DNA from: Escallonia rubra
Lineage: Eukaryota; Streptophyta; Magnoliopsida; Escalloniales; Escalloniaceae
Assembly (NCBI GenBank): GCA_033065855.1
Contig: JAVXUO010002681.1
Coordinates: forward strand, 62,001-126,000
Direction: 5' to 3'
Length of the DNA stretch: 64,000 nt
Below are positions 33,541-44,904 of this stretch, in pieces. The notes under the pieces were generated by a model. The model made no database searches, was not told the origin of the DNA, and saw only the letters and a list, made by a program, of their open reading frames with translations. The position numbers and the translations under genes are program-made. Each line of letters opens with the position of its first letter. Within the stretch, counting starts at the first letter, position 1.

Positions 33541-34800
33541 TCACTTGCCGACAAACCGACCAACCCCGTCATCATCTTCTTCATTACTCGATGAAGGCAC
33601 ATTCAATCCAACAATGTCATCACCGTCTTGAGAATGACCAGCACTAGGACCACTATCACTATGCACGAACCCATACAAATGATCCAACATAATATATACA
33701 AATCAAGATGACATATAGAATGACCAAAATAGATAACTACTTGAGAAAATTGGTATTACCTGAAGTCTGGGTCCGGGCATGAGGAAACCATCTTGGATCA
33801 TCTCTGTAATTCTTTCAGCAAATAATTTCTCAAAGCGCTCCTTATCCGTCACTTCAACCCAAGGACCGCTACAACTGGTCACGCCTAACGAATGAGTTCT
33901 GCCAGCTAGCAACGAACGTGCGGATTGACGAGGGTGGCCAAGCATACAGTCCTTCTTAGGGCCCCCTGTAGCTTCTGACCACAAAGAGACCTCATCCACT
34001 ATTTGGTTACTGTTTGCCTGGGAGTTGGCCTGAACTTTTTCTCTATATGAACACTGTATAAGGAAACAACGGAAATGTTAGAAAAAATGCAACTGGCCGC
34101 AACCAATAAAGATACAATAGGAATGCAAAAGTAATACAAAATTTGTGTGCTCACTGCAAACTGCTCCGCACTCTCAGAAACTCACTTCCCATCTTTATTT
34201 TTGTGTGTGTGCTTAAACTGGCGGAGCCTCATATGGGGCTTTTTTTCAGGGTCGTCTTCTGTTAACTTCAGCTTGTGCATAGTAAATGGACGGATCCAAC
34301 ACTATGCTTCATCTTTTTCTCGCTATAAACCATATCCTTGCCTCGCTTACTCAGCTTCGCTCACTCCGCTGTACACCAATGGTCCACCAGCTGCCCCCAC
34401 ATGGCATTGGAGAAGTACTCGGGGTTGTGGTCCTTGGCCATAGAGATATCTGTCACACCTGCTCGAGCTAGCGTCTGTCTCCTTACATTGAGCATCCATT
34501 TCTTATAGTTTTTAGAACAATGCCACTCCTAGGCCTGCCTCCCAAGTTCTTGGTATCCGTCGAACCCAAATTTGAAATGAACATAATTCAACACAATTTC
34601 AAACACGATTAGCAAGAAATATTCAGCAATAATGTACTTCTAAAACCAAATAAAGCAATTAAAAATGGAAAATTTTTACCAAGAACTTCCCCTAGACAAG
34701 TTCCTTGTTTGCTTCCGTTTCCATGTCGCATAAGGTCGTGGGAGGTGGGCCTTGATAATAGGACTGATTTTGGTCCTAACACAATCATCAACAAAGCTAA
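33541..34800 (-). pseudogene. CACTA TNPA-like protein
   Basis: Matches the Transposase_24 (PF03004) type of DNA-binding CACTA proteins. Minus-strand pieces are EVSLWSEATGGPKKDCMLG with RFEKLFAERITEMIQDGF (33999-33770), and a last exon ending DGDDIVGLNVPSSS and an acidic run, with stop at 33543-33541. Upstream pieces to about 34800 are in several frames, partly separated by introns. In En/Spm, TNPA binds the subterminal repeats and helps excision. No intact reading frame was found. Confidence 0.7.
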
Positions 34801-35021
34801 TTATAAGAAATCACAAGAGAGATACATCAATCTCAATATAACAATGTATTAAGTTAGGTAGGTGCACTAAAAGATGTTAAGAATTGAGCTTTGAAAATTA
34901 AAAACATACTAATTATTGAGGACATGAGCAGTAATCCTCTGTTCCGGGGTGGCTGGAAGAGGTATCCCGCGTGTGATACCTCTAGGTACAGATGCACTAA
35001 ACGCTACGAATGATGAAAAAG

Positions 35022-35027
35022 GAAGAC

Positions 35028-35069
<42 letters not shown>

Positions 35070-35080
35070 TATATATATAT
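35022..35080. repeat. AT microsatellite
   Basis: About 58 bp of nearly pure AT dinucleotides, immediately before a fold-back element. Confidence 0.95.
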
Positions 35081-35090
35081 GGGTTGATCC

Positions 35091-35287
35091 GCTACTAGCG
35101 CTAGCAAATTACTAGCGCGATTTGGCCATCCGCAACATAATGTAGCGGAGGTAAATTACCGTCTGCTACATTATGTTGCGGACGGTGAAAAAAATGGCAG
35201 TCGTGACTCACGATCTGGCCGTCCATTCTAGCCCGTGAACGGCCAGATCGCGCTAGCAACTTGGGTTAAGTTGCTAGCGCTAGCAAG
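35091..35287. mobile_element. Fold-back MITE-like element
   Basis: The ends are inverted copies: GCTACTAGCGCTAGCAA at the left and TTGCTAGCGCTAGCAA at the right. They extend inward through ACTAGCGCGATTTGGCC and GGCCAGATCGCGCTAG. Inside are two further perfect inverted repeats: 17 bp at 35130-35146/35165-35181, and 12 bp at 35211-35222/35239-35250. The whole could fold into a large branched hairpin. No clear target duplication was seen. Confidence 0.75.
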
Positions 35288-35547
35288 TGCAAAAGTTAAT
35301 TGAGTTTAATTAGTTCGCTTGAATAATAAACAAGTTAAGCGCAAAAGTAAATTAATAACAATGTAGTTCACTTGAATAATAAACAACATAAGTGCAAAAG
35401 TTAATTGATAACAATGTGGCACGGCCAAGTATAAAAAGACAACTCAATTTAAATGGTGAACCACCATCAATAATAGACAATTTAATTTAAATAATAAACA
35501 CCACAAATGCAAAAGTACATTGATAAGAATCTTTTTGCTTTACACAG

Positions 35548-38240
35548 TCAATCACTATCACTAATAGACAACGGAACGTCTTCCTCCTCTTCGTCATCTC
35601 CGTCCCCTTCATCTTCATCGTCTTTTTCTTCGTCATCAACTTCTTCCTCGGAATCATCGTCATCATCACCATCATCATCACGGAGGGCTTCAACATCGAC
35701 CTCTTCTCCAGCATGGCCTAAATCGCAAAGAGGCTCATCAACAAAATCGTTATCCTCCTGATGCGGTATCACTGCGGGAGCATCGTCCTCTTGGTACATC
35801 TCAACAAACACATCATCACCAACAAAGCCTCTTTTGGTCTTGATAACAGTATGTCAATTTGGGTCCTTCCTTGTCACACCCTTTGCATGGAAGACCTGCG
35901 TTGCTTGAGCTGCAAATACAAATAGTTTGTACGATCCGAGCCTTGACCTCATTTTAACGTCTACAATCTCATGTCGACTAACTCGAATACTAGCTGTAAT
36001 GTCAAAGCATCTGCACTTGAACATTACCAATCGATTACCGCTGTCAAAATAATCTAGTTCAATAACCTCCTCCAACCGCCCATAAAAATCACACTCACTA
36101 TCATTATAACAGTCACCTTTGACTAAAACTTCACTGTTTTGGGTTTGTTTACTAAGTTCAACTTCCATCGTGTTAAGCCTAAACCCGCTGTCAATGTACC
36201 CTTTATAACACGAAACTAGTCTACTAGGACCAGCAGCAAGCAATTTGAGACTAACATCAACTCCATCCTGGACGGTCTACAATAACAAACAATTTGCACA
36301 AAAAATTAAGTTATGACATCGTATATACCATCTCACTATATTAGAAATGAGATGTAATTTTAGAACTTATGCGCTTTCGGAACCACTCAGGGAATGTGTT
36401 GTTTCGCATTTTTTCAAGTTGTCCATCTGATATCCCAGGGTTTGTGAATAACACTTCCTCATTGTATTCACTGTATGTTATATAGTATCATCGTTATATT
36501 ATGTTCTTGAACTATGAGAAGGAAGATATATACACAACTACTTACACTATGAATGGTGCAATTTTATTGCAATTCATAAGATCGTACAATGTTGCGGCAA
36601 TATACTTTTCCTCGGATAAATATCGACCACTCCTTGTTCCAAGTGCACGACCAAGATGCATGAATATGGAAAGACACTCATCGAATTCTATGTCGACATT
36701 ATTATCACTGCGACCAAGCCACTTCATCCTTTTATCAGCATCAGTCTCAAAGTAAAGGAGCAGAAGTTAGTAAGCTCCTCAAGGATGTAAGCTTCTGCAA
36801 TTGAACCTTCAACGTGGGCTTTGTTATGCACTTTTTTTTTTAAGGTCAAACATATATACCTATGTAAGAAATAAGTCATTTTCAGTAAACAACACATGTG
36901 TGCAAGTATGAAATACAATTTAAAAATAGATGAGCCACATCACCTCTCAAATGGATACATCCACCAATACTGCACAAGTCCGCCCACTCTAGCCTCATAT
37001 GCTAAGTGAATCGAGTCAAAGAATGACGGGGGAAATATTTTCTCTAACTTGCACATTGTCTCAACAATGTTTTTCTGAAGAATCTTAGCATCACTCTCTC
37101 GGAGCACCTTTAAGCACAAATCGCGAAGGAAATGACTAAGCTCGGTCAATGCTTAATTTACTGGCTTCGGTAAGAGGTCACGAAAGACAATTGGTATAAA
37201 CATTTTCATAAACCATGACAATCATGACTCTTTAAACCATAAAACTTATAATCAGCAAGGTTGCATCAACGTGATATATTAGATACATAGCCATCTGGCA
37301 GCTTCAGCAGTTTAACCCACTTACACTTTTTTGTATCTGCATTTTATCCAATGTGTATATTGCTTTGGGCAAAACCAGCTTACCATTAACCATTCTTGGA
37401 TGCAATTCATGACGTATATCAATTTTCTGCATATCTCAGCGTGCTTTTAGGTGATCTTTTGATTTACCCTTGACATTCATGACTGTATTAAACACATTTT
37501 CAAAAATATTTTTCTCAATGTGCATAACATCAAGATTGTTGCGGAGAAGGAGGGTCAGCCAACAAGGCAGCTCCCAAAAGATGCACATTTTCTTCCAGTT
37601 GTGTGTTTTTTCAAAGCCAGGAAGTTTTAGACTGTCAGCACATTTTTCAAATGGTACCGCATCCATGTCAAGGTCCTTTATGCACATAAACACTTCATCC
37701 CCAGATAATCAATCACGTGTTTCAATGCGACGCTCCACAATTTTATCAAACTTATCTTTTTGCCTTCGAAATAGATGATTATGCCGTAAGAATTATCTAT
37801 GATACCCCCAAAAGGAAGCCTTCAATTCCCCCCGTGCTCTAAGGTGAAAGCCTTTACTCACTTTCATACAATAAGGACATGCCAACCTACCATGTGTACT
37901 CCACCCACACAACATACCATATGCAGGAGATTCATTGATAGTCCACGTGACTGTTGCCCTCAAGTTGAAGTTATGTTCAAGAGATGCATCAAATGCTGGG
38001 GCTCCAACTTCCCACATAATTTTTAACTCATCGATCAACGGCCGCAAGTACACGTTTATATTTCTACCCGGGCTCGTAGGTCCAGGAACAAGTAATGATA
38101 TAAACATGAATTGCTTCTTCATGCGCATGTCTGGAGGAAGGTTATACATGAGAATGCTCACATGCCACGTAGAGTAAGGTGTGCTAGAGTGTCCAAAAGG
38201 ATTAAAACCATCAGTAGCGAGCCGAAGTTGCACATTTCGT
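35548..38240 (-). pseudogene. CACTA TNP2-like transposase
   Basis: Minus-strand domains in order: Transposase_21 (PF02992) with LRLATDGFNPFG, YSTWHVSILMYNLPP and LLVPGPTSPGRNINVYL (38240-37793), then LRNNLDVMHIEKNIFENV (37560-37490). Next is a DUF4218-type region with LCKVLRESDAK-like and KIFPPSFFDSIHL segments and WMYPFER (37149-36945). Then NKAHVEGSIAEAYILEEL (about 36830-36770), LGRALGTRSGRYLSEEK (36650-36600), a DUF4216 region (FYGRLEEVIELDYFDSGNR, about 36090-36030) and an acidic tail ending at 35548. TNP2 catalyses CACTA excision and integration. Stops and frame changes between blocks, some possibly introns, and the missing N-terminus make it non-functional. Confidence 0.9.
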
Positions 38241-39094
38241 AGGTATAATTTAGCCTATATTTGTAAACTTTGTAAAACTAAGAAGCCAATCATACACCTT
38301 ATAAAACTCTAGCTCATCATTGTACCTATATATTAGGCCCTAATTTTGATTATTAACACCTTATAGGGTTCAATAATCATATTTGTTTTGATGTTCTTTT
38401 CTTTTCCCACCTATATTTTGGTGTTCTTTTCTTTTCCTACCTGATTTAACTTTTTCGTATGCTTTATTATTAGAAAATTCGTACGTATAATTTTCTCTAT
38501 ATTTGTAAATTTTATAAAACTAAGAAACCAATCATACTCCTCATAAAACTCTACCTAATCATTATACTTATATATTAGGCCATAGTTTTGATTATTAACA
38601 CCTTATTTTGGTGCTTTGAAATCTCTATAATATTCTCATGTATCTTCCTGCTCCGTCAAAGACGTTAGGATTGTTGATTACAGCTTTGTGCGTATATAAC
38701 ATGTATGAACAACATAAGTTACGAGATATATATGGATGTATGTTACATGTTTGTTAGAAATTTCAACAATCAATAGTATAACTTAATGCGCGTTTGTTTT
38801 ACCTTTTAAAATTAGAAGGAAGACAATTTCTTAAACCTATCCCGTGCATCTGCATGGGTTCATTAGTGCATTTGCATGGGTCCATTAGCTAGTACTATGT
38901 AAAAGAGATAAGGCTCCTCTAGAAAATATGTGTGCCCGCACCCTCTGAAATAAGGAGCATGATACTCCAATAAAATCCCAGCATGGCGAAGTATATACCA
39001 AGTTCTCTTGCTTTGTTCTACTTTCTATATGTCCAGTACACCAAAGTCGCCTCTCGGAAGAAACCCTAACAAGTCATGCAGCTTTGAGGAGTGA
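38241..39094. repeat. AT-rich duplicated segment before the F-box pseudogene
   Basis: About 125 bp at 38243-38365 is repeated with substitutions at about 38480-38610 (shared TATATTTGTAAA, ACTAAGAA.CCAATCATAC, TATATTAGGCC). A short TGTTCTTTTCTTTTCC.ACCT duplication lies between them. 38611-39000 shows no gene; 39000-39094 is upstream sequence of the F-box pseudogene, with an ATG at 39029 followed by an in-frame TGA. Confidence 0.7.
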
Positions 39095-40180
39095 GTGATG
39101 CACAGGACGCTGAAGAGAGAAAAAGTTGGGGGTGCAATTCCACCGGAGATCATCTTCCAAGTACTCAGAGAACTCTGTGCCGAATCTTTGATGAGATTCA
39201 GGTACACGTGCATCTCCAAGCTGTGGCGCGTAATAATAGACGATCCAATCTTTGTTGACTCGCATCGCAGTCGATCCCACACCAGGCGAGGGGGAACTAA
39301 CCTGCAATGTTCCTAGGAATTGTACCAGCGAGACCCCGAAGGAGGACCCGCTCTTCGCCACTTCACATTGCCTCCATCTCGTTATTGTCCCGTCTCCAGT
39401 CAGTTGAAGGTTTGATCTTTTTCAGCAAGTACATATGCAACCCAAGCACATGGGAAGTCAGAGACCTTCCACCGGCCGAATTCGTTGTTACTATCACTGC
39501 CGGAGCAAATCGACCAAAACTTTCGTTTAATAAACAATACTTTGTAGGGTTTGATCCGTCAAGCAAGGCTTAGAAAGTCCTCCTAATAAGTCGTATCAGG
39601 AAGCGAGAAGATGACATAACAGATTTCTCCCTTCAATGGAAGAGTTTCAATCTCGAAACCTCATGCTTGTCGTGGAGAGATGCTAATTACAACAACGAAT
39701 TGCTCCATCTGATTGAGACAGACCTCAATGCTTGTTCGACATACCGTGTTGTTAAACGGAGTTATGTATTGGTTCTTTGACGGGGTTATTCTTGCTTTGA
39801 AAGTAAGCAATGAAAAGTTCGGTACCATTCCACTCTCGGGTTGTGCAAGTTGTCTGCTTAACGTATTGGCAGTATGGGATCATTTCGCACTCCTAGATGG
39901 GTCGAACAAAAAGTTATGGTTATTGACAAACTACTCAGAGCAACTCTGGAGAAAAGAGAGCGACTTCCTAGAAGAAAACTGGCTCCGCTTTGCTGTGAGC
40001 ACCATTAATACGAGTGAGGTCCTGTTCCAGTGGAGTTGCAGAAGTGCATCGATACAGCAGCGACATGTGTACTATGATATTGAAAGCAAGACAGCAAAGA
40101 TGATGATGCACCTGACAGATGCTGATGGGTTGAATCCCCCAAAACAGGCTGCCAAACATGTGGAAACTTGTTTCAACTGA
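39095..40180 (+). pseudogene. F-box protein gene, degenerate
   Basis: 39095-39300 encodes an F-box domain: GGAIPPEIIFQVLRELCAES, then LMRFRYTCISKLWRVIIDDP and FVDSHRSRS. F-box proteins are substrate receptors of SCF ubiquitin ligases. A frameshift at about 39305 leads to an F-box-associated part (KYICNPSTWEVRDLPPAEF, about 39425-39480; FVGFDPSSKA, ending at a TAG at 39571). Further frame changes precede VLLNGVMYWFFDGVILALK (about 39745) and a C-terminal part to 40180. About 360 codons in all, normal for the family. At least two frameshifts and one stop show it is not coding. The family member is not identified. Confidence 0.82.
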
Positions 40181-40779
40181 AGGTAAAGTGAGTGCAAAAT
40201 TCATTGGTCACATAGGCTTTTTCCAGATTGCATCAAATGTAGTAATGGAGGCTTTTGTTGTTAATTTACCATGCCAAGCACTAGTTTGTGATGTTTCACT
40301 TAACCCAGGTATTTGTTTGCTTGTGTAGTTATGGTGTCTATGAACCTAAGCCCTAAGAAAAGGTCTAGTCTTGATTTATCCCTGAGAGAGAATGTAAGGT
40401 CTGGTCTAGGTCGAGATACAGTATGCTCTTAAAGGCCTTTTTGTTTCTAAAATCTCAAATGTGGTGCATCTTTTTAGCAAAGAATACACTTTTAAGTGAG
40501 GCTTCAGTGACTAATTAACTCAGGAGATCTGAATTTTTTTTTCTTGTTAGTCGTTGAAGGCAGAAAAATTCGTTAATCTCTTGAATGCTCTTACCCTTAA
40601 TGCTTGGCGGAATTTTGCAAAGCTTTTGTCTACGCCACGCTGCTTTGTTTAGCTTCATTTCTGTGGAATGCCTCTATACTCTCGGATTGCCATACTCCTG
40701 TTTTGCCTCTTTCCTGCTGAGAACAAGTAAGGCTCTGTACACTATGAAAGCAAGTAAGGCTTCTCTAAGAAACATCTGA
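40181..40779. other. Flank of F-box pseudogene, no gene seen
   Basis: AT-rich sequence that may include former 3' UTR of the F-box gene. One 64-codon frame at 40585 has no recognisable features. The gypsy LTR starts at 40780. Confidence 0.5.
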
Positions 40780-41792
40780 TGTCAAGGAAGTGGCTTCATA
40801 GCATACGTGGAGATGCCACAAAGAATGCAGTTCGAGTAAGATGCCAAATATGCTAACATGATAGAGAAAGATGGAGCAAGGGCGGAGGCCAAGGGCTTTC
40901 TAGATAGAGCTTGAGGATGACAATGCTATGAGGGTGATGGCGCGGCATGAATACACGACGATAATCACAGTTTGATGCTTAGGTCCAGAGTTACAGTCCT
41001 GTGTTAGGGTTCCTTGTGTTTCTCTCCCTAGAATTTTAGAGTGATAACATGAATGTCAGAATGAGATTTGTGAATGTGAATTCCTTTAAAATGAATTCTC
41101 AAGCCCCATATTTATGGGGGTGAGATGATGATGTCATTAGCGACACGTGCGCGTTCCCCAAAAGTAACACATCATCGAGGGGCCCATATATGCCGGTGCT
41201 CTTTGTAGACTGTCAGATCGCATATTCACCCAACTTGCTCCCTACAGCGTCGCTTTGCTATATAGAAAGACTAGCTCACACATCGCCGGTGTGGCAAGAG
41301 AACCCCCTTGATCTAGCCACCAATCCAAAGCCCTTGTAGAGTCCCACAAGGCATCAAGAGGCGCCAAAGACCTGGCAGCAGTGGGGATGGCCTGACGCTC
41401 AATAGCCTGGTAGACTAGGCATGATTCCCTCCGAAGACCTGCTCTTGTCTCGGAGTGCCCGGGGTCGTAATTCCTAAGGGTGCCGATGAGAAGCCCCAAG
41501 TGCCAAAGCACGTAGACTAGTCACGTAGTCACCCTAGCAAATATAGTGTCTTAGAGAGGTAGCCTATCCCACAGGTGACTCATTGTGCCAGAGCACTCGA
41601 AGTGCGCTAAGGTAGTGTCCCAGAGAAGTCGCCTACTCGAAGGGCCAAAATAGTGTCTCAGAGGAGTTGCCTGCCCGACACGTCGAGATAGCGTTCCAGA
41701 GAAGTCACCTACCTGGCAGACCGAGGTAGTGTCCTGAAGGAATCACCTACCTAGCGGAAGGGGAATTGGAGCTCCCTGGTGAAGTTAGTGAT
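40780..41792 (-). repeat. Truncated and diverged gypsy LTR
   Basis: Starts TGTCAAGGAAGTGG and follows the family LTR through a degraded TATA (TATTTATGG, about 41110), GACACGTG (about 41142) and the GTAGTGTCCCAGAGAAGTCGC repeats. It ends near 41790 at CTGGTGAAGTTAGTG. More diverged than the other copies, so probably older. A CACTA element is inserted at 41796. Confidence 0.85.
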
Positions 41793-42392
41793 TTACACTA
41801 CAAGGAATAAGGCCTTTAGCGACGGATTTTCCCGTCGCTAAAGGCCTATATTCCGTCTCTAAAACTTTTAGCGACGGAATTACCGTTGCTAAAAGTCTTC
41901 CGTCGCTAAAACTCTCTCGTATAAAAGGCCGTTGCTAAAACTTTCGCGACGGAATTATAAAATCTGTCGTCTAATATAGAACGTTTGGCGACGGATTTAT
42001 TTCTGAATTAGCGACGGAATATCCGTCGCTAATTCTGTTTTACGTACTTTAATTTATTTTCTTTTTTACAAAATTAGCGACGGGATAAAATGTTTAGCGA
42101 CGGAATTAATCCGTCGCTAAAAGTTAAAGTCATTTTATAATTTTTTTTTTATTTTTTAATGCCCAAACCTGTAATAAAAAATTCAAACCAATTGGGTCCC
42201 ATCCTCCGTCAACAATCTCAATATATCAAATGCACGATTAACAATCTAAAATCATCGATTAACAAATCATCGATCAATAATCACAATTAACAACCTAAAA
42301 TTATCAAACAAATAGTCAATGTTCACAACATTGTTCAAAATGTACATATCCGATGAGATTAATTTAAATATTGTCTAATTACGCCTCAGAGT

Positions 42393-42835
42393 TCAACATT
42401 GGGGGAAAGGCTTTTCACAAGTGCTTTGATCAAACACGCTGACTTGAAAACGCATTTGCCCCATGTGTTGAAAGACTACAAAGTCTCCTAGATGGAGGTC
42501 ATGTTGTTGCACGAATTCGTTCCAACCCTCTTCGAAGCAAAGAACCTCTTGGCCAACCTTCTTCTTCAATTTAACAAGCCATGACCCCTTGCGGCTGGTT
42601 AAAGTTGCTTCAAATCTCAATGTGGTAAGCAATCGCCAAAATGCTACCGGTATGGCCTAACATATTCATAATACAGTAAGACATGTAAGTTTTTAACCAA
42701 AGATAAAACTTTTAACACACACGAAAACATAGAGAAAGCGGGATGACATACAAGTTCTGTATGAAAACCAGGCATCATGACCTTGAAGAAGTGCCTGTTG
42801 ACTGAAATGTCCCTGTTCACCGAAGCAGAAGCCAT
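42393..42835 (-). CDS. Captured REM-type B3-domain gene, two exons
   Basis: Exon 1 (42835-42752, 28 codons) ends at a GT donor (42751-42750) and reads ISVNRHFFKVMMPGFHTEL. Exon 2 (42656-42393) follows an AG acceptor and reads AIPVAFWRLLTTLRF, GSWLVKLKKK, GWNEFVQQHDLHLGDFVVF and FDQSTCEKPFPQC, then stop. The phase is 0 at both sides, giving an open 115-residue protein that is essentially a single B3 domain. B3 (PF02362) domains of the REM group bind DNA in the nucleus. Usual REM proteins have one or several B3 domains plus linkers, so this is a short or partial copy. It sits inside a CACTA element, so capture is the likely origin. Expression is unknown. Confidence 0.8.
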
Positions 42836-43289
42836 TTAACCTACTTTAACATGAAAAACCAATCGATGATTATTCAATCGACGAGCATCAATTTTATAGC
42901 TGAATTAAATCTATCAAATTATGTTAAAGTGATGCTAAAAAAACAGATCCACAGTGAGTTGTAGCTAAAATGACTACCACAAAAATCTCAACTACGCACA
43001 TCATCATTTCACCACCCAAATAGCCACCTATGTCACGGAAAGTAAGAAGCAAAATGTTGTTGTGCGATAAAGTCCTGAGTAAGAGTATCAAGCTATGGCG
43101 CATGCTCCATATTACCGCTAATAAGACAGCTCCCGTAGTCTTATATAAGCTTGGTTTTAGGAATCCATCTCCTGTGCAGTTTTAGTGTCTATTCATATTG
43201 CTTCCAATCAGGTCTGTCATGTTTCGACCAAACCATACTGACATAGACTGTCACTTAAACTGAGAACATGTGCAGGATGAACTTACTTC

Positions 43290-43410
43290 TACTATAATGT
43301 AAATACAACGAATAAACTTGCGGATGTTCTGACTAAGTCATTGGGAAGGGACTCGGATTAATCATGATCCATGACTGTAACAAGCTAGGCATGCTAAGTG
43401 TCCATACAGT
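43290..43410 (+). pseudogene. copia RNase H C-terminal fragment
   Basis: Reads YYNVNTTNKLADVLTKSLGR, then after a frameshift IHDCNKLGMLSVHT. This resembles the C-terminal tail of copia RNase H (LADxFTKxLGR...KLGML). The rest of the element was not found; it is probably a fragment carried within the CACTA element. Confidence 0.65.
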
Positions 43411-44637
43411 GTATTAGTGTCCGCCGTCGGGGCATATGGGTCTTTGTATTAGTGTCGGCTTCTACGCTTCCGATTCTTTATACTTCACATGATATCTTAC
43501 AAGTGCTGTTCATCAACCTAATAGGCAAAACATTTCTAAATTCCATAAATCCGGTAACTTCGCAATGTGCATAGTTAACAAGGATTTTTATAAAGGAAAA
43601 CTAAAAACTGCTCATAAATTCGGTAACTTCGCAATGAAATCCAGAGTATACGGTGGGGAAATCCTAGCTCCCTATACTAGATAACCTGATTTGTTCTTGT
43701 TATCCGAGATTATGGGATGAGAGATATTTTTCACTACCTGACTCGTCTCCTGGCAAAGCCTACCCATGACTTGTGGTTAGACCGGCCCCGAGCTAAAAAA
43801 CTGGGTACAGGCATTTAATTTGTTTACCGGTAAATTTGGCAGTACGTTACTCGTACCCACACTAGTTGGGTAAAAGCGGGTGGGCGCGGGAATACCTGCG
43901 GGTTAAACACTTAGGATGATGAGAACCGGTTTTCGAGGAGTTTGAATTCTTCAAAAATGATGATAGAATAGATAAGGCAAGGTGCAATGGTCAGAGCCGT
44001 ACACACGACGGGTTACCCGCAGGTAACCGTTTCCCAGGTTTCGTGTGCAGTGGCCAGAGCTGTCTCATTGTTGTGCTGATGAGAACAAGTTGTTGAAGGG
44101 TTATTTTGCCATGTTGATTGCAAGTCCATGGGTGGCTCTGCTGGTTGATTGCATGTCCATGGCAGATGTGTAGTGCTGTTGTGTGCATGCTAGTGGAGAT
44201 TACTGAGTTGTGCGGAAAAGGCAGTCTCAGCAGAGTCGTAGCTTTGCAAGGTTGCAGGGGTACAAGAAGATATTCGTTTACAGATGATTTAATTCGTTCC
44301 TCGTGATGCTGGCGCTAGAATGCAAAGATCATGTTGCTATCGTCATTATTTTATTGTCCTTTCTACCGTTCTCACATTTTTGCATGTTTTTTTTATGTGG
44401 TATGAGAATTGAGTTTCTAGATAAGTTCAAACCAGAGGTGGTGGATTTTTCAATCCAATTAATTTATTTATTGTCGGTGGTGCCGAATGGCAGTCGAACT
44501 TGGCTGGCAGTTTGTAGCCACTCAATTCGTTTTGTTTTCTGCCGAGCTCTAACAATCTCCATTATAATACTTCTTCTTGCTGCATTGAGTACTTTGAAAG
44601 ACCAAAAAAAGAAAACCCTTCTTCCTTCATCCTGTCC

Positions 44638-44904
44638 ATGGAGAAAGAAGAAGTTCTACAAATAGTGATGTTCCCATGGTTAGCCATGGGGCATTTGATA
44701 CCCTTCTTATACCTCTCAAAGTGCTTAGCCCAAAAGGGTCACCAAATCTCTTTCATTTCCACCCCCAGAAACCTCCAAAGACTGCCCAAGATACCCACAA
44801 ACTTATCCCCACTAATTACGCTGATCCCCCTCTCGTTTCCCCAAAATGAAAATCTACCCCACCAAGCAGAATCCTCCATGGACATACCCTTCCAGATAAT
44901 TTAG
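44638..44904 (+). pseudogene. Captured UDP-glycosyltransferase 5' fragment (UGT91-like)
   Basis: Begins MEKEEVLQIVMFPWLAMGHL, continues FLYLSKCLAQKGHQISFIST and PRNLQRLPKIPTNLSPLITL, and ends HQAESSMDIPFQII before a stop. The FPW-GHL segment around the catalytic His and the ISFISTPRN-QRLPKIP block are typical of the N-terminal acceptor domain of plant family-1 UGTs, closest by eye to UGT91-type rhamnosyl/glucosyltransferases. Full enzymes have about 450-480 residues; only 89 codons are here and the C-terminal PSPG sugar-donor box is absent. About 340 bp of upstream sequence may have come with it. Confidence 0.82.

Larger units (their letters stand above)
32837..38240 (-). mobile_element. CACTA element E with TNPA and TNP2 genes
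   Basis: Terminus CACTACAACAAAT at 32837, followed by about 400 bp of GCGACCGC direct and inverted subterminal repeats (32860-33235). On the minus strand TNP2 (38233-35548) precedes TNPA (about 34800-33541), the usual En/Spm order with the 3' end at 32837. Sequence corresponding to the N-terminal part of TNP2 and the 5' terminus is absent beyond about 38240, where a duplicated AT-rich segment begins. The element is a relic but comes closest to a former autonomous source in this window. Confidence 0.85.
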
